Assembly (NCBI GenBank): GCA_035299305.1
Contig: DATGWV010000036.1
Span: forward strand, 1 to 15,338
Direction of reading: 5' to 3'
From: BJHL01 sp035299305
GTDB taxonomy: Bacteria > Planctomycetota > Phycisphaerae > Phycisphaerales > UBA1924
Length of the DNA stretch: 15,338 nt
Each line of letters opens with the position of its first letter. Position 1 is the first letter of the stretch. This document shows, piece by piece, positions 1 to 7,161 of this stretch. Below the pieces are notes generated by a model. It saw only the letters and a program-made list of their open reading frames with translations, had not been told where the DNA came from and did not search any database. Position numbers and translations under genes: made by a program.

Positions 1-2
1 AC

Positions 3-443
3 GCGTGGCAGCACTGGGCGCGCGGCGGTCCGCGAGACTCGACACTGCCTGTCACGACGCTGCCTGCCGCGCATCGCATCATGTGGCTCGCCGCCGCTGC
101 CGTCGCGAGTGTCTCGCTCGGCGCAAGCCTGAATCACTGGACCGATGCCGCGTTCCCGATTGGCGATGCGTCGATAGTGTGCTTCAGTCTGTGCGCGCAG
201 TGGCTCATGGGTCGTAAGAAGCTTGAATCCTGGCTCATCTGGATCGCGGTCGATGTGCTCGCTGTCGCTGTGTACGCTCTGAAGGGTCTGCATATCACCG
301 CTGGTTTGTACGGCGTTTTCCTCATCCTCGCGACTTTCGGATTTTTCTCATGGCGACGCGCCCTCCCTCGCAAGCTCGCTCCTTCGCCCGAGGGCTCGTC
401 CTCGGCAAGTTCCTCCCGCCCCACCGCGGACACCAGTTCCTGA
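3..443 (+). CDS. pnuC: PnuC-type nicotinamide riboside transporter, 5' end cut by the window
   Basis: Inner-membrane carrier of the PnuC family, which takes up nicotinamide riboside for NAD salvage. The frame is open from the window edge, so the N-terminal half is missing; the first in-frame ATG (81) is internal. The visible part holds hydrophobic segments and the family's C-terminal signature: WLMGRKKLESWLIWIAVDV, then ALKGLHITAGLYGVFLILA and a final FFSWRR. After that comes a non-conserved Ser/Pro-rich tail of about 25 residues that lies entirely within the start of nadR (94-bp overlap, different frame). The kinase that traps the imported riboside is encoded directly downstream, as expected for this pathway. 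The identification rests on the C-terminal pattern and the neighbour; confidence is good despite truncation. Confidence 0.85.
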   Translation, partial: AWQHWARGGPRDSTLPVTTLPAAHRIMWLAAAAVASVSLGASLNHWTDAAFPIGDASIVCFSLCAQWLMGRKKLESWLIWIAVDVLAVAVYALKGLHITAGLYGVFLILATFGFFSWRRALPRKLAPSPEGSSSASSSRPTADTSS

Positions 444-1375
444 TCGACTTCGCCGCGCGATGCTGCGAACGGACAACGGTGTTGGTGTGCTCCTTGGAGC
501 AAGAGCCTATCGCTGGTGAGTTGCGCTACGAATGGGTTCGGCGAATGTGCCCCGACGTGCACACCGTGCATGTGCGGGAAGTTCTGCCGCAAGTGCCTGC
601 AGAACATCCGAACTTCTGGGCGATCTGGCGGGATGTGTGTCTGCGATATGCCGGTCCAGTGGACGCGGTCTTCGCATCCGAGAGCTACGGAACACCGCTC
701 GCGGAAACTTTGAACGCTCAATACATCCCGGTCGATGAGGCTCGCGATCTCATGCCCGTGAGCGGCACGCGGGTACGTGACGATCCTCTCGCCATGTGGG
801 AGTTTCTGCCCGCTGTGGTTCGAGCGCATGTCGTGCGGCGAGTTTGCATCTTCGGCCCGGAAAGCACGGGCAAGTCAACGCTCGCTCGCGACCTCGCGAG
901 TCATTTTGGCACGCACTTCGTTCACGAGTACGCGCGGCCCTATTTGGATCGGCAGGGCGGTGTGCCCACGTTCGAAGACATCGCCGCGATCGCGCGAGGA
1001 CAGATTGCATCGGAAGACGCTCTCGCGCCGCATGCCAATCGCGTCATGTTCTGCGACACGGATGTGTTGACGACCACGATCTGGTCTGACGTGCTGTTCG
1101 GCAAGTGCCCGCCATGGCTGCATGACGAAGCAGCTCGCCGTCCCTATGACTTGACGTTGCTGCTGGACGTCGATGTGCCGTGGGTACAGGATGGACAACG
1201 GTTTCTGCCAGATCGACGAGTCGAGTTCTTCAATCGTTGCGAAGCGGCCCTCGCTCGGTACGGCCGAGACTATGCGATCATCCGCGGCGACTGGCGCGAA
1301 CGCTTCGAACAATCGGTCGCTCTCACTCGCAACATGCTCTCACGAAGCCGCACAAACTTCGCGAGACATTCGTAG
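350..1375 (+). CDS. nadR: NadR-type bifunctional NMN adenylyltransferase / ribosylnicotinamide kinase
   Basis: Cytoplasmic 341-residue enzyme of NAD salvage. The kinase domain phosphorylates nicotinamide riboside to NMN and the nucleotidyltransferase domain adenylates NMN to NAD. The N-terminal domain shows the nucleotidyltransferase motif GKFLPPHRGH at residues 19-28 and SGTRVR at 138-143. The kinase domain has a Walker A motif GPESTGKST at 169-177 and a DTD acidic motif at 236-238. The N-terminal helix-turn-helix repressor domain found in enterobacterial NadR is absent, because the catalytic domain begins within 20 residues of the start. So this copy is probably an enzyme only. ATG 350 is the only suitable start before the conserved motif and lacks a clear Shine-Dalgarno; translation may be coupled to the overlapping pnuC. 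Confidence 0.93.
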   Translation: MATRPPSQARSFARGLVLGKFLPPHRGHQFLIDFAARCCERTTVLVCSLEQEPIAGELRYEWVRRMCPDVHTVHVREVLPQVPAEHPNFWAIWRDVCLRYAGPVDAVFASESYGTPLAETLNAQYIPVDEARDLMPVSGTRVRDDPLAMWEFLPAVVRAHVVRRVCIFGPESTGKSTLARDLASHFGTHFVHEYARPYLDRQGGVPTFEDIAAIARGQIASEDALAPHANRVMFCDTDVLTTTIWSDVLFGKCPPWLHDEAARRPYDLTLLLDVDVPWVQDGQRFLPDRRVEFFNRCEAALARYGRDYAIIRGDWRERFEQSVALTRNMLSRSRTNFARHS

Positions 1376-1392
1376 TTGCTCGCATCCGCGGT

Positions 1393-2313
1393 TCATTTCG
1401 TTTCCACGTGCAACTTCGTCTTCAACCACGCCGCAGCAGCGTCAATGCCGGCGTCGGTCACGGCGTGGCCGACGCCTTTATCGATGAATGTCGTCGCGTC
1501 GGCGCGGGCTGTCGCGAGCTTCTTGGCGAAAGCGAGTTGCTCGGGATGCCACGGGTCGCCGTCGCCGAGCACGAGCATGACGGGGGCGAGGCCGGTGAAA
1601 TCGGGCTGAAAGAGCGGCGAGATCGCCGGGTCGTTTCGCGGCATGTCGGGCGGGAACGTGTCGGCGATGAACCACTCGGCCATTTGCTTCGTGCCCGCGT
1701 GCGTCACGGTCGCGGCGGTCATGTCGACCACGGGCACAAAGAGCACCGCGCCGGCGAACGGCAATTGTCGCTCTCGTGCGATGAACAGCATCTGTGCGCA
1801 GTACGCCGCACCCGCTGAGTCGCCTGCAATCGCCACCGGACCGGGCTTCGCACCCAGTTCCTTCGCGGCGTGCTCTTGCACCCATTGCACCACGGCAAGG
1901 CACTCATCACGCGCGACGGGCCATTGAGCTTCCGGCGCGAGCGAGTACTCCACGCTCAGCACAATCGCGTCCACCCGCTGCGCGAGCTTGGTCGTCAGCC
2001 CTTCATGCGATGCGATCGACCCAGCGATGAACCCGCCGCCATGCACAAAGACGACAACCGGCAGCGGCTCATCCGTGCGAGGCACATACGCCCGCACCGG
2101 AATCTCCCGTGCGGCGAATGGCACAGTGAAGTCCGTGGTCGCCGCCATCTGCACGACAACGGGGCCGAAGAAGGGAGAATTTTTGTTGATGCGCTCGCGA
2201 AGTTCGAGGGCGGTGGGACGCGGGGGGTGGAAGTGACGCCAAGCGAGGACGCCGCAGATTCCAGCGCTCATCAGGCCGAACGCTGTGAGCAATATGACAC
2301 GGCGAGCTTTCAT
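1393..2313 (-). CDS. Membrane-anchored alpha/beta hydrolase, HSL-type esterase
   Basis: Predicted 306-residue carboxylester hydrolase of the hormone-sensitive-lipase group. The oxyanion-hole motif HGGGF is at residues 91-95, the nucleophile elbow GDSAG at 164-168 (Ser166), the likely catalytic Asp253 in GDGDPWH and His283 in GVGHAV, so the triad looks intact. An N-terminal hydrophobic stretch at about residues 6-25 suggests a membrane anchor or uncleaved signal, placing the enzyme outside the cytoplasm. I chose the ATG at 2313 because it begins a normal positively charged membrane leader (MKARR). The frame extends back to 2394, but that part is not leader-like and would overlap the next gene; a GTG at 2322 is also possible. 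No clear Shine-Dalgarno. It converges on nadR with only 17 bp between the stops. Substrate unknown. Confidence 0.85.
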   Translation of the reverse strand: MKARRVILLTAFGLMSAGICGVLAWRHFHPPRPTALELRERINKNSPFFGPVVVQMAATTDFTVPFAAREIPVRAYVPRTDEPLPVVVFVHGGGFIAGSIASHEGLTTKLAQRVDAIVLSVEYSLAPEAQWPVARDECLAVVQWVQEHAAKELGAKPGPVAIAGDSAGAAYCAQMLFIARERQLPFAGAVLFVPVVDMTAATVTHAGTKQMAEWFIADTFPPDMPRNDPAISPLFQPDFTGLAPVMLVLGDGDPWHPEQLAFAKKLATARADATTFIDKGVGHAVTDAGIDAAAAWLKTKLHVETK

Positions 2314-2378
2314 CGGTCGCACTGTACAAGTCGGAAAAGACGAACAACACAGGGTGGGGAAGCCCCGAGGCCCAAGAT

Positions 2379-2627
2379 TCAAAAATCGCGCCAATACAAA
2401 AACTGCTCTTGCACGATATTCGCGAGCACAACCAACTCGGCGTCATGCCGAGCGACGATCTCCAGATCAAACGACCGGGCGAAGGCATCGCGAACGATTT
2501 GGACGACCCCATCGCCCGAGATCGACTGGGTTTGCAAGAGATTCCTCGCGATGTACCATGCTTCTCGCTCGTACGTGGAGTCATCGCCACTGACCGCGAT
2601 CAACCCAAGCGGGTCTGCGTGATTCAC
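2379..2627 (-). CDS. Small uncharacterised protein after nuoF
   Basis: I do not recognise this family. With the GTG start at 2627 it gives 82 residues, mixed acidic and hydrophobic, with no signal peptide or membrane segment (for example SGDDSTYEREAWYIARNLL). A GAGG lies four bases before the GTG. The frame stays open about 95 bases further upstream, to just inside the end of nuoF, and those codons also look coding (KEFVFAQRDRSENFEAADL). They contain no ATG, GTG or TTG, although AAGGAG occurs right at the nuoF stop. The true protein may therefore be longer through a rare start or a sequence error. It sits between nuoF and the esterase on the same strand and could be cotranscribed with both. 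Confidence 0.5.
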   Translation of the reverse strand: MNHADPLGLIAVSGDDSTYEREAWYIARNLLQTQSISGDGVVQIVRDAFARSFDLEIVARHDAELVVLANIVQEQFLYWRDF

Positions 2628-2703
2628 AGCGCCTCGCAGATGCTTCGCGAGATCAGCCGCCTCAAAGTTCTCACTTCGGTCTCGTTGTGCGAAGACGAAC
2701 TCC

Positions 2704-4176
2704 TTACCGCGCCCCCGCCCCCACGCTCACCTTCACCGCGACAAACGTCGGCTTCACGCGCTTCTCGAACTCGTTCCAGTACTTGTTCATGATCGTGCGC
2801 ACGGCCCAGTTGTTGCCGTCGGCAAGACCGCAGATGGTCGTGCCGGGCATGCTGCCCATGCTGGTGGCGATTTCGAGGGCGAGGTCCAGGTCCTTGGTCT
2901 TCGCGTTGCCTTCTTCGATGCGGCCCATGAGTTGGTAAAGCCAGCCGCTGCCTTCGCGGCAGGGCGTGCACTGGCCGCAGCTCTCGTGCTTGAAGAATCT
3001 CGCGATATTGCGAGCCACGGCGACCATGTCCGTGTCTTCGTCAAAGATCGTCGGGCCGGCGGTGCCAAGGCCCAGCACGTTGTACTTGCGACCGATGTCA
3101 AAATCCATCTCGGCGTCGTACTGATCGGGGCCCAAGATGCCCATGCTCACGCCGCCGGCGATTGCGCCTTTGAACTTCTTGCCGTTGCGAATGCCGCCGC
3201 AAAGTTCTTCGACGAGCACGCGCAGCGGAATGCCCAGTTCGCACTCATAGCAGCCCGGACGATTGACGTGGCCGCTTACGCCCATGAGCTTGGTGCCGTG
3301 ACTGCCCGGCGCGCCTTGGAACGCGCTGGCGACGCCTTGACCGAGGAACCAGTCGCTGCCAAACTCGAGAATGCTGGGCAGGTGCGCGAGCGTCTCGACG
3401 TTATTGATGATCGTGGGCTTGCCGAAGAGACCCTTAACAGCAGGGAAGGGCGGCTTGATGCGCGGCCAGCCGCGCTTGCCCTCGATGGCTTCGAGCAGAC
3501 CCGTCTCTTCGCCGCAGATGTACGCGCCCGCGCCGCGGTGCACGTAGCAATCGACCGCGAACGAACCGCCGCGCCCGGTGCTGGAGCCATTGAGAAGCCC
3601 CTTGCTGCCAAACACGCCATTTGCGTAGGCCTCTTTGAGCGCGTTCTCGAGCACCTGCGCTTGGTGGTGGTACTCGCCGCGAATGAAGATGAACGCCGTC
3701 TTGATGCGGCAGGCGTAGCACGCGATGGCGATGCCTTCCAGCAGCAGGTGCGGATCAAAGTCCATCAGCAGGCGGTCTTTGAACGTGCCGGGCTCGCTTT
3801 CGTCTGCGTTGATTGCCAGATATCGCTGGCCCGGGTCAGCTTCCACGCCGTTTGCATCCACCGCCAGCTTGGGCAGGAACGTCCACTTGAGACCCGTGGG
3901 GAACCCCGCACCGCCGCGGCCGCGGAGCACGCTCTTCTTGACTTCTTCCGTCACAGCGTCGGGCTTGAGGCTCAGCGCTTTGCGCAGCCCGGCGTATCCG
4001 CCCGTCTTCACGTACTCGTCATACGACACCGTGTGCCGGCCCTTGGGGTCGGCGTAGGGCCAGCACGGAATCCGCTTGGTCAGGACCGCCCCGCCGCCAT
4101 GCGCCAGCGACGCAAGCTTGGGGTTGACCTTGCCGGAAGGATTGGAAGTCGTGAGGCCTTGAGGGTGGAATGCCAT
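2704..4176 (-). CDS. nuoF: NADH-quinone oxidoreductase subunit F (NuoF, 51 kDa flavoprotein)
   Basis: A 490-residue subunit of the NADH-oxidising arm of respiratory complex I, carrying FMN and the N3 4Fe-4S cluster. The FMN/NADH-binding glycine-rich motif GRGGAGFPTGLKW is at residues 86-98. The conserved NADESEPGTFKDR follows at 123-135, and GAGAYICGEETGLLEAIEG at 215-233. The cluster ligands are Cys400, Cys403 and Cys406 in ESCGQCTPCREG plus Cys449 in TTICGLADG. The length is somewhat above the usual 420-450, through an N-terminal extension of about 40 residues. No other nuo gene is in the window, so it is not in a compact nuoA-N operon here. The start is the first ATG; no good Shine-Dalgarno. 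The 214 bases upstream are intergenic and contain the terminator of the preceding gene. Confidence 0.96.
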   Translation of the reverse strand: MAFHPQGLTTSNPSGKVNPKLASLAHGGGAVLTKRIPCWPYADPKGRHTVSYDEYVKTGGYAGLRKALSLKPDAVTEEVKKSVLRGRGGAGFPTGLKWTFLPKLAVDANGVEADPGQRYLAINADESEPGTFKDRLLMDFDPHLLLEGIAIACYACRIKTAFIFIRGEYHHQAQVLENALKEAYANGVFGSKGLLNGSSTGRGGSFAVDCYVHRGAGAYICGEETGLLEAIEGKRGWPRIKPPFPAVKGLFGKPTIINNVETLAHLPSILEFGSDWFLGQGVASAFQGAPGSHGTKLMGVSGHVNRPGCYECELGIPLRVLVEELCGGIRNGKKFKGAIAGGVSMGILGPDQYDAEMDFDIGRKYNVLGLGTAGPTIFDEDTDMVAVARNIARFFKHESCGQCTPCREGSGWLYQLMGRIEEGNAKTKDLDLALEIATSMGSMPGTTICGLADGNNWAVRTIMNKYWNEFEKRVKPTFVAVKVSVGAGAR

Positions 4177-4324
4177 AGGTCGGAAGAATACGCGTGCAGA
4201 GGTCCGTTAGAGACAGGGGGAAGCCCGCGAGAACATCAGAATCGTTCCGTGCCCGCCAGCATTGCATTGCTCGGCAACTGGGCTTCTCGCTCGCTGGCCG
4301 CTCACGCCGCTCGTGCGAACGCCC

Positions 4325-4357
4325 CAAAAACAACACACCCGCGCTTTCGCACGGGTG
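4325..4357 (-). terminator. Intrinsic terminator of the P-domain/S74 fibre gene
   Basis: On the minus strand a 9-bp stem (CACCCGTGC / GCGCGGGTG, one G-U pair) closes on a GAAA tetraloop at 4336-4357 and is followed by TGTTGTTTTTG. It lies about 35 bases past the stop of the gene ending at 4391. This is a textbook rho-independent terminator and separates that gene from nuoF. Confidence 0.85.
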
Positions 4358-4390
4358 CATCGCAGCGTGTTCACCTCGGAAAGGTGCTGA

Positions 4391-6208
4391 TCAGTTGGAA
4401 GCCTTCTCTGCAAGCAGAGCTTCCAGCTTCGCCAGCCGAGCTTCGAGCGCGGCGCGCTCCTCGCTGTGCCGGCGTTCCTGCTCTTTGATTGCCTGCACCG
4501 CCAGCACCGTGATGCGCGAGTAGTCGATGCCCGTCACCTTGCCACTCGCATCGCGGCCCACGGCATCGGGCAGCACAAGGGCGACATCTTCAGCGATGAA
4601 GCCCAGATCATGCCGGCCGCGATCAGGCTCGGGGGCGGCGTTGTTCCACACGTACGACACGGGCTGCAGCCGCAGCAGTTCTGTGAGACCGGCATTGAGC
4701 GGACGAACGTCATCCTTGAAGATCGCCGAGGACGTCTGCTGCAAGCTCGTGCAGCGCACGACGCCCGCCACATCCAAGCGCTGCGTGGGCGACTCGGTGC
4801 CGATGCCGACATTGCCGTTGGTCGCAACGTACAGGCGATTGACGGGCGCGACGTTGTTGCCCGCCGTCGCAAGAGCGACATATCCGTAGCCTGCGCTGAT
4901 GCGCGAGGTCGCGCCGTCGAGCGCCCACGTGATGCGCTGGCCCAATGCGTTGTAATACACGTTGTAGCCAAAGTGGATGCCATCTCCCAGCGCGGGGAAA
5001 GAGCCGTAGATGTAGCCGTTGGAGTTGCCGCCGCCAATGCGGATGCGTTGATAGTCACCCGGGCCCGTACCCACTTCCATGCTGCCCGCGACGGTCAGTT
5101 TCTCCGTGGGAGTCGCGGTGCCGATGCCGACGTTGCCTGAGTTCTGCAGATGCAGCCGCGCCCCTTGCGGCGAAAGCAGCGCGATGGAGCCGGTAGGCCC
5201 GCCATCGCTGAAGATTCCCGCCTGGCCGTCCGTGCCGCCGGTCAGACGCAGGTCACCGAGAAAGTCCGCCCTGATGTACGGCGTGGTTCCCGCCAGCGCG
5301 AGATACTGCGCTGTCGTGGCGTACGCGGCATCGGTTGCGTTCTCCGCGAGCGTGGCCACACCCGCGCGGGCGGCAAAGGGCGCAGGTGTGATCTGCTGGC
5401 GCGGCGACAACGTCTGCCCGTTGACGGCGATTTCCAGCCACGCGTTGGCGTTCAGCACGCCAGCGGGCCCAAAGTCCAGCGTGGTGGTGAAGAGGCCGTT
5501 GTTGATGGACGTATTGGGACGCGACAGGAACGACAGCGCGCTGGTGCTGGTTTCGGTGGGGAACAAGCGAAACTCAAGATTGGCCGCGCCTTGCACGGGC
5601 GAGCCGCCGCCGCGCAGATCGCCCTGATACGTGAACTTGTAGGGAGTGGCTGCGGGCGAAGAGCCGAACGAAATCGTCCAGCCCCCTGCGATGGAGCCGG
5701 CATCGCCGCCCCCATCATCAAAGACGTACAGCAGCCACGTGCCATTAGGATTGGTGCCCAAGGCGGTGGCGAGCGTGGGCCCAAAGGGCCCCGCCGGCGC
5801 GCCAGTCAGCACATCGCCCGCGCCGTAGTTGGTGGGCGCGTAGGTGGCCGAGGATGTCAGACATGTCGTGGGCACAGCGGGAAAGCCATCGGCGAAGGTG
5901 AGATTGAGATTGCTGATCGTGCAGCTTGAACCCACGTCACTCATCAGCATGACGGCGTTGCCCTGCGGGCTCACCAGCAGCACTTCCATGTCACTGGTGT
6001 ACGTGTGCGACACGCCGTTGAGCGTCACCTGCATGCTGCGGACGGTCGCGGGTGTAAGGCCTGAGACGACGATCGCGCTGGGATAGGGCGACGCGGCGCC
6101 GAACGCTGGAATATTGATGGGCGTGACGTTGGAAAACTGCTGGGCAGACGCGCTCCCCGCACATGCCGCAAGCAGTGCGGCGGCAACCAGTGACAGACCA
6201 GACTTCAT
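4391..6208 (-). CDS. Exported fibre-like protein with P-domain-like N-terminus and S74-type C-terminal chaperone domain
   Basis: A 605-residue secreted protein. ATG 6208 has GAGGAG six bases upstream and begins a signal peptide with likely cleavage at ASA22-Q23; LLAAC (Cys16) also resembles a lipobox. Residues about 25-182 resemble the P-domain/proprotein-convertase beta-sandwich (SDMEVLLVSPQGN, NPNGTWLLYVFDDGGGDAG). Residues 190-280 carry a stalk module (YQGDLRGGGSPV to LSPRQQITPAP) also present in the gene starting at 8199. NVGIGT repeats follow at 359-364 and 466-471. Residues 493-605 match the S74 intramolecular chaperone pattern of phage tail spikes: SSAIFKDDVRPL with a possible Ser/Lys self-cleavage pair, then HDLGFIAEDV and a C-terminal coiled coil. 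Such domains assemble trimeric fibres, then cleave off. A cell-surface or secreted trimer is inferred; its target is unknown. There is no phage context, so this is probably a host protein. Confidence 0.85.
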   Translation of the reverse strand: MKSGLSLVAAALLAACAGSASAQQFSNVTPINIPAFGAASPYPSAIVVSGLTPATVRSMQVTLNGVSHTYTSDMEVLLVSPQGNAVMLMSDVGSSCTISNLNLTFADGFPAVPTTCLTSSATYAPTNYGAGDVLTGAPAGPFGPTLATALGTNPNGTWLLYVFDDGGGDAGSIAGGWTISFGSSPAATPYKFTYQGDLRGGGSPVQGAANLEFRLFPTETSTSALSFLSRPNTSINNGLFTTTLDFGPAGVLNANAWLEIAVNGQTLSPRQQITPAPFAARAGVATLAENATDAAYATTAQYLALAGTTPYIRADFLGDLRLTGGTDGQAGIFSDGGPTGSIALLSPQGARLHLQNSGNVGIGTATPTEKLTVAGSMEVGTGPGDYQRIRIGGGNSNGYIYGSFPALGDGIHFGYNVYYNALGQRITWALDGATSRISAGYGYVALATAGNNVAPVNRLYVATNGNVGIGTESPTQRLDVAGVVRCTSLQQTSSAIFKDDVRPLNAGLTELLRLQPVSYVWNNAAPEPDRGRHDLGFIAEDVALVLPDAVGRDASGKVTGIDYSRITVLAVQAIKEQERRHSEERAALEARLAKLEALLAEKASN

Positions 6209-6317
6209 GACAGACTCCTCAAAAAGGCCCCGTGCGTGACATGCACGCGCCACAAGTTGGTCGCGTGCAAATCGCACAGCGCAGGAGTCGCCCCCCAAGG
6301 GCCACGATGCCAACGAA

Positions 6318-6698
6318 TCAGCGCGGAAATTTTGTGTGTTCGCCCGCGTCGCGTGCGATGTCGCTCGCGCCGTGTGGGTTTTGACGCGGCGGCGGCGATT
6401 GCTGGCCCGCCTGCGACGCGTGTGTTTGCCCGTCCAGCGGTTCCGCCGCCGCGACTTCATCGATGACCGTGCGCCGCAGCACGACCTCGCGCGGTCCTTC
6501 GGCGGTGTGCACGATCGTCGTCGCCGTCATCTCGCGCCGGGCAACTTCGCGCGGCGTGGGTGCCTCATCACGCTGTGGCGGTGGTTCTTTGCCGGGCCCA
6601 GTCGCTGCGCTGCCGCGCGAGCGCGGGGCGGTCGGATCGTTCGCCACCGCTTTGGCGATGTGCCCGAAGAACAGGCCAAGATTGCGGGCCAGGGACAT
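6318..6698 (-). CDS. Small uncharacterised protein (MSLARNLGLFFGHIAKAV)
   Basis: A 126-residue protein of unknown function. The N-terminus is a short amphipathic helix (MSLARNLGLFFGHIAKAVAND). A Pro/Arg-rich linker follows, then a compact segment at residues 48-84 (TPREVARREMTATTIVHTAEGPREVVLRRTVIDEV) and a disordered, Gln/Pro-rich tail. No signal peptide or full membrane span. The ATG at 6698 was chosen because the upstream frame runs into an intergenic repeat and is not protein-like; no clear Shine-Dalgarno. It lies 109 bp upstream of the P-domain/S74 gene on the same strand and could be cotranscribed with it. From memory the N-terminal motif resembles small planctomycete hypotheticals, but I cannot name a family. 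Confidence 0.65.
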   Translation of the reverse strand: MSLARNLGLFFGHIAKAVANDPTAPRSRGSAATGPGKEPPPQRDEAPTPREVARREMTATTIVHTAEGPREVVLRRTVIDEVAAAEPLDGQTHASQAGQQSPPPRQNPHGASDIARDAGEHTKFPR

Positions 6699-6717
6699 GG
6701 GGGACAGTAGGGATTGG

Positions 6718-6741
6718 GCACGGAGGCACGAAGGCACGCAG
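6718..6741. repeat. Three tandem 8-bp GCACGNAG units
   Basis: Three consecutive units GCACGGAG, GCACGAAG and GCACGCAG stand just upstream of the start of the small gene at 6698. Short repeats of this composition are often seen in intergenic DNA of planctomycetes and similar genomes and give rise to spurious ORFs. No function is implied. Confidence 0.6.
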
Positions 6742-6851
6742 GGGGAAGGCAGCGCGCGCGGCGCAGACGGCACACATGGAACGTCTTGCCGAACATAGGG
6801 CGAGAAGGCTGGCAGTTGGTGCGCGAAACGGTGCCAGCGCGCGACAGATCA

Positions 6852-7046
6852 TGGCCATGATCGCGCGCTTTATGGCCATGAAGCCCTCGGTTGTGGCCAT
6901 GATCAGCAACTTTGTGGCCATTGTCGCGCACTTCATGGCCACAAAGTCCTCGGCGCTGGCCATGATCGCGCGCTTTATGGCCACACTCGCCCTCTTCATG
7001 GCCACAAAGTGCGCGAGCGTGGCCATGCTCTGGCACGGTGTGGCAC
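6852..7046. repeat. 21-bp tandem array with a TGGCCA palindrome in every unit
   Basis: TGGCCA occurs at 6852, 6873, 6894, 6915, 6936, 6957, 6978, 6999 and 7020, exactly 21 bp apart, with a degenerate tenth copy (TGGCAC) at 7041. The 15-bp stretches between vary, but some recur: the unit at 6852 is identical to that at 6957. Both strands are open and encode heptads beginning [MV]-A-[MTI]: on the plus strand MAMIARF, MAMKPSV, VAMISNF; on the minus strand MATLAHF, VAMKRAS, VAIKRAI. There is no good Shine-Dalgarno on either strand. The array lies in a 463-bp gap between two leftward genes. I cannot say whether it is a protein-coding repeat, a DNA-binding array or inert; it is not CRISPR-like. Confidence 0.9.
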
Positions 7047-7161
7047 CGTTCACCGCCGCACATGCCCCGACCGCCGCGCAGCGCGTGCGCTCGCTGGCAC
7101 ACGCCTCCCACTCCTCTCACAAGCCCCCCACTGCCCTCCCTCGGGCCACCAGCCCAAACAA

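Noticed and set aside
2314..2394. Upstream extension of the esterase to 2394
   Set aside because: The added 27 residues are not conserved-looking, would put the membrane leader inside the protein, and overlap the preceding ORF.
2932..4488. Long plus-strand open frame (518 codons) opposite nuoF
   Set aside because: It lies antisense to a certain nuoF and has low-complexity Ala/Arg-rich composition typical of high-GC shadow frames.
6852..7046. CRISPR array
   Set aside because: The conserved part is only 6 bp, the period is 21 bp with no unique spacers of normal size, and no cas gene is present.
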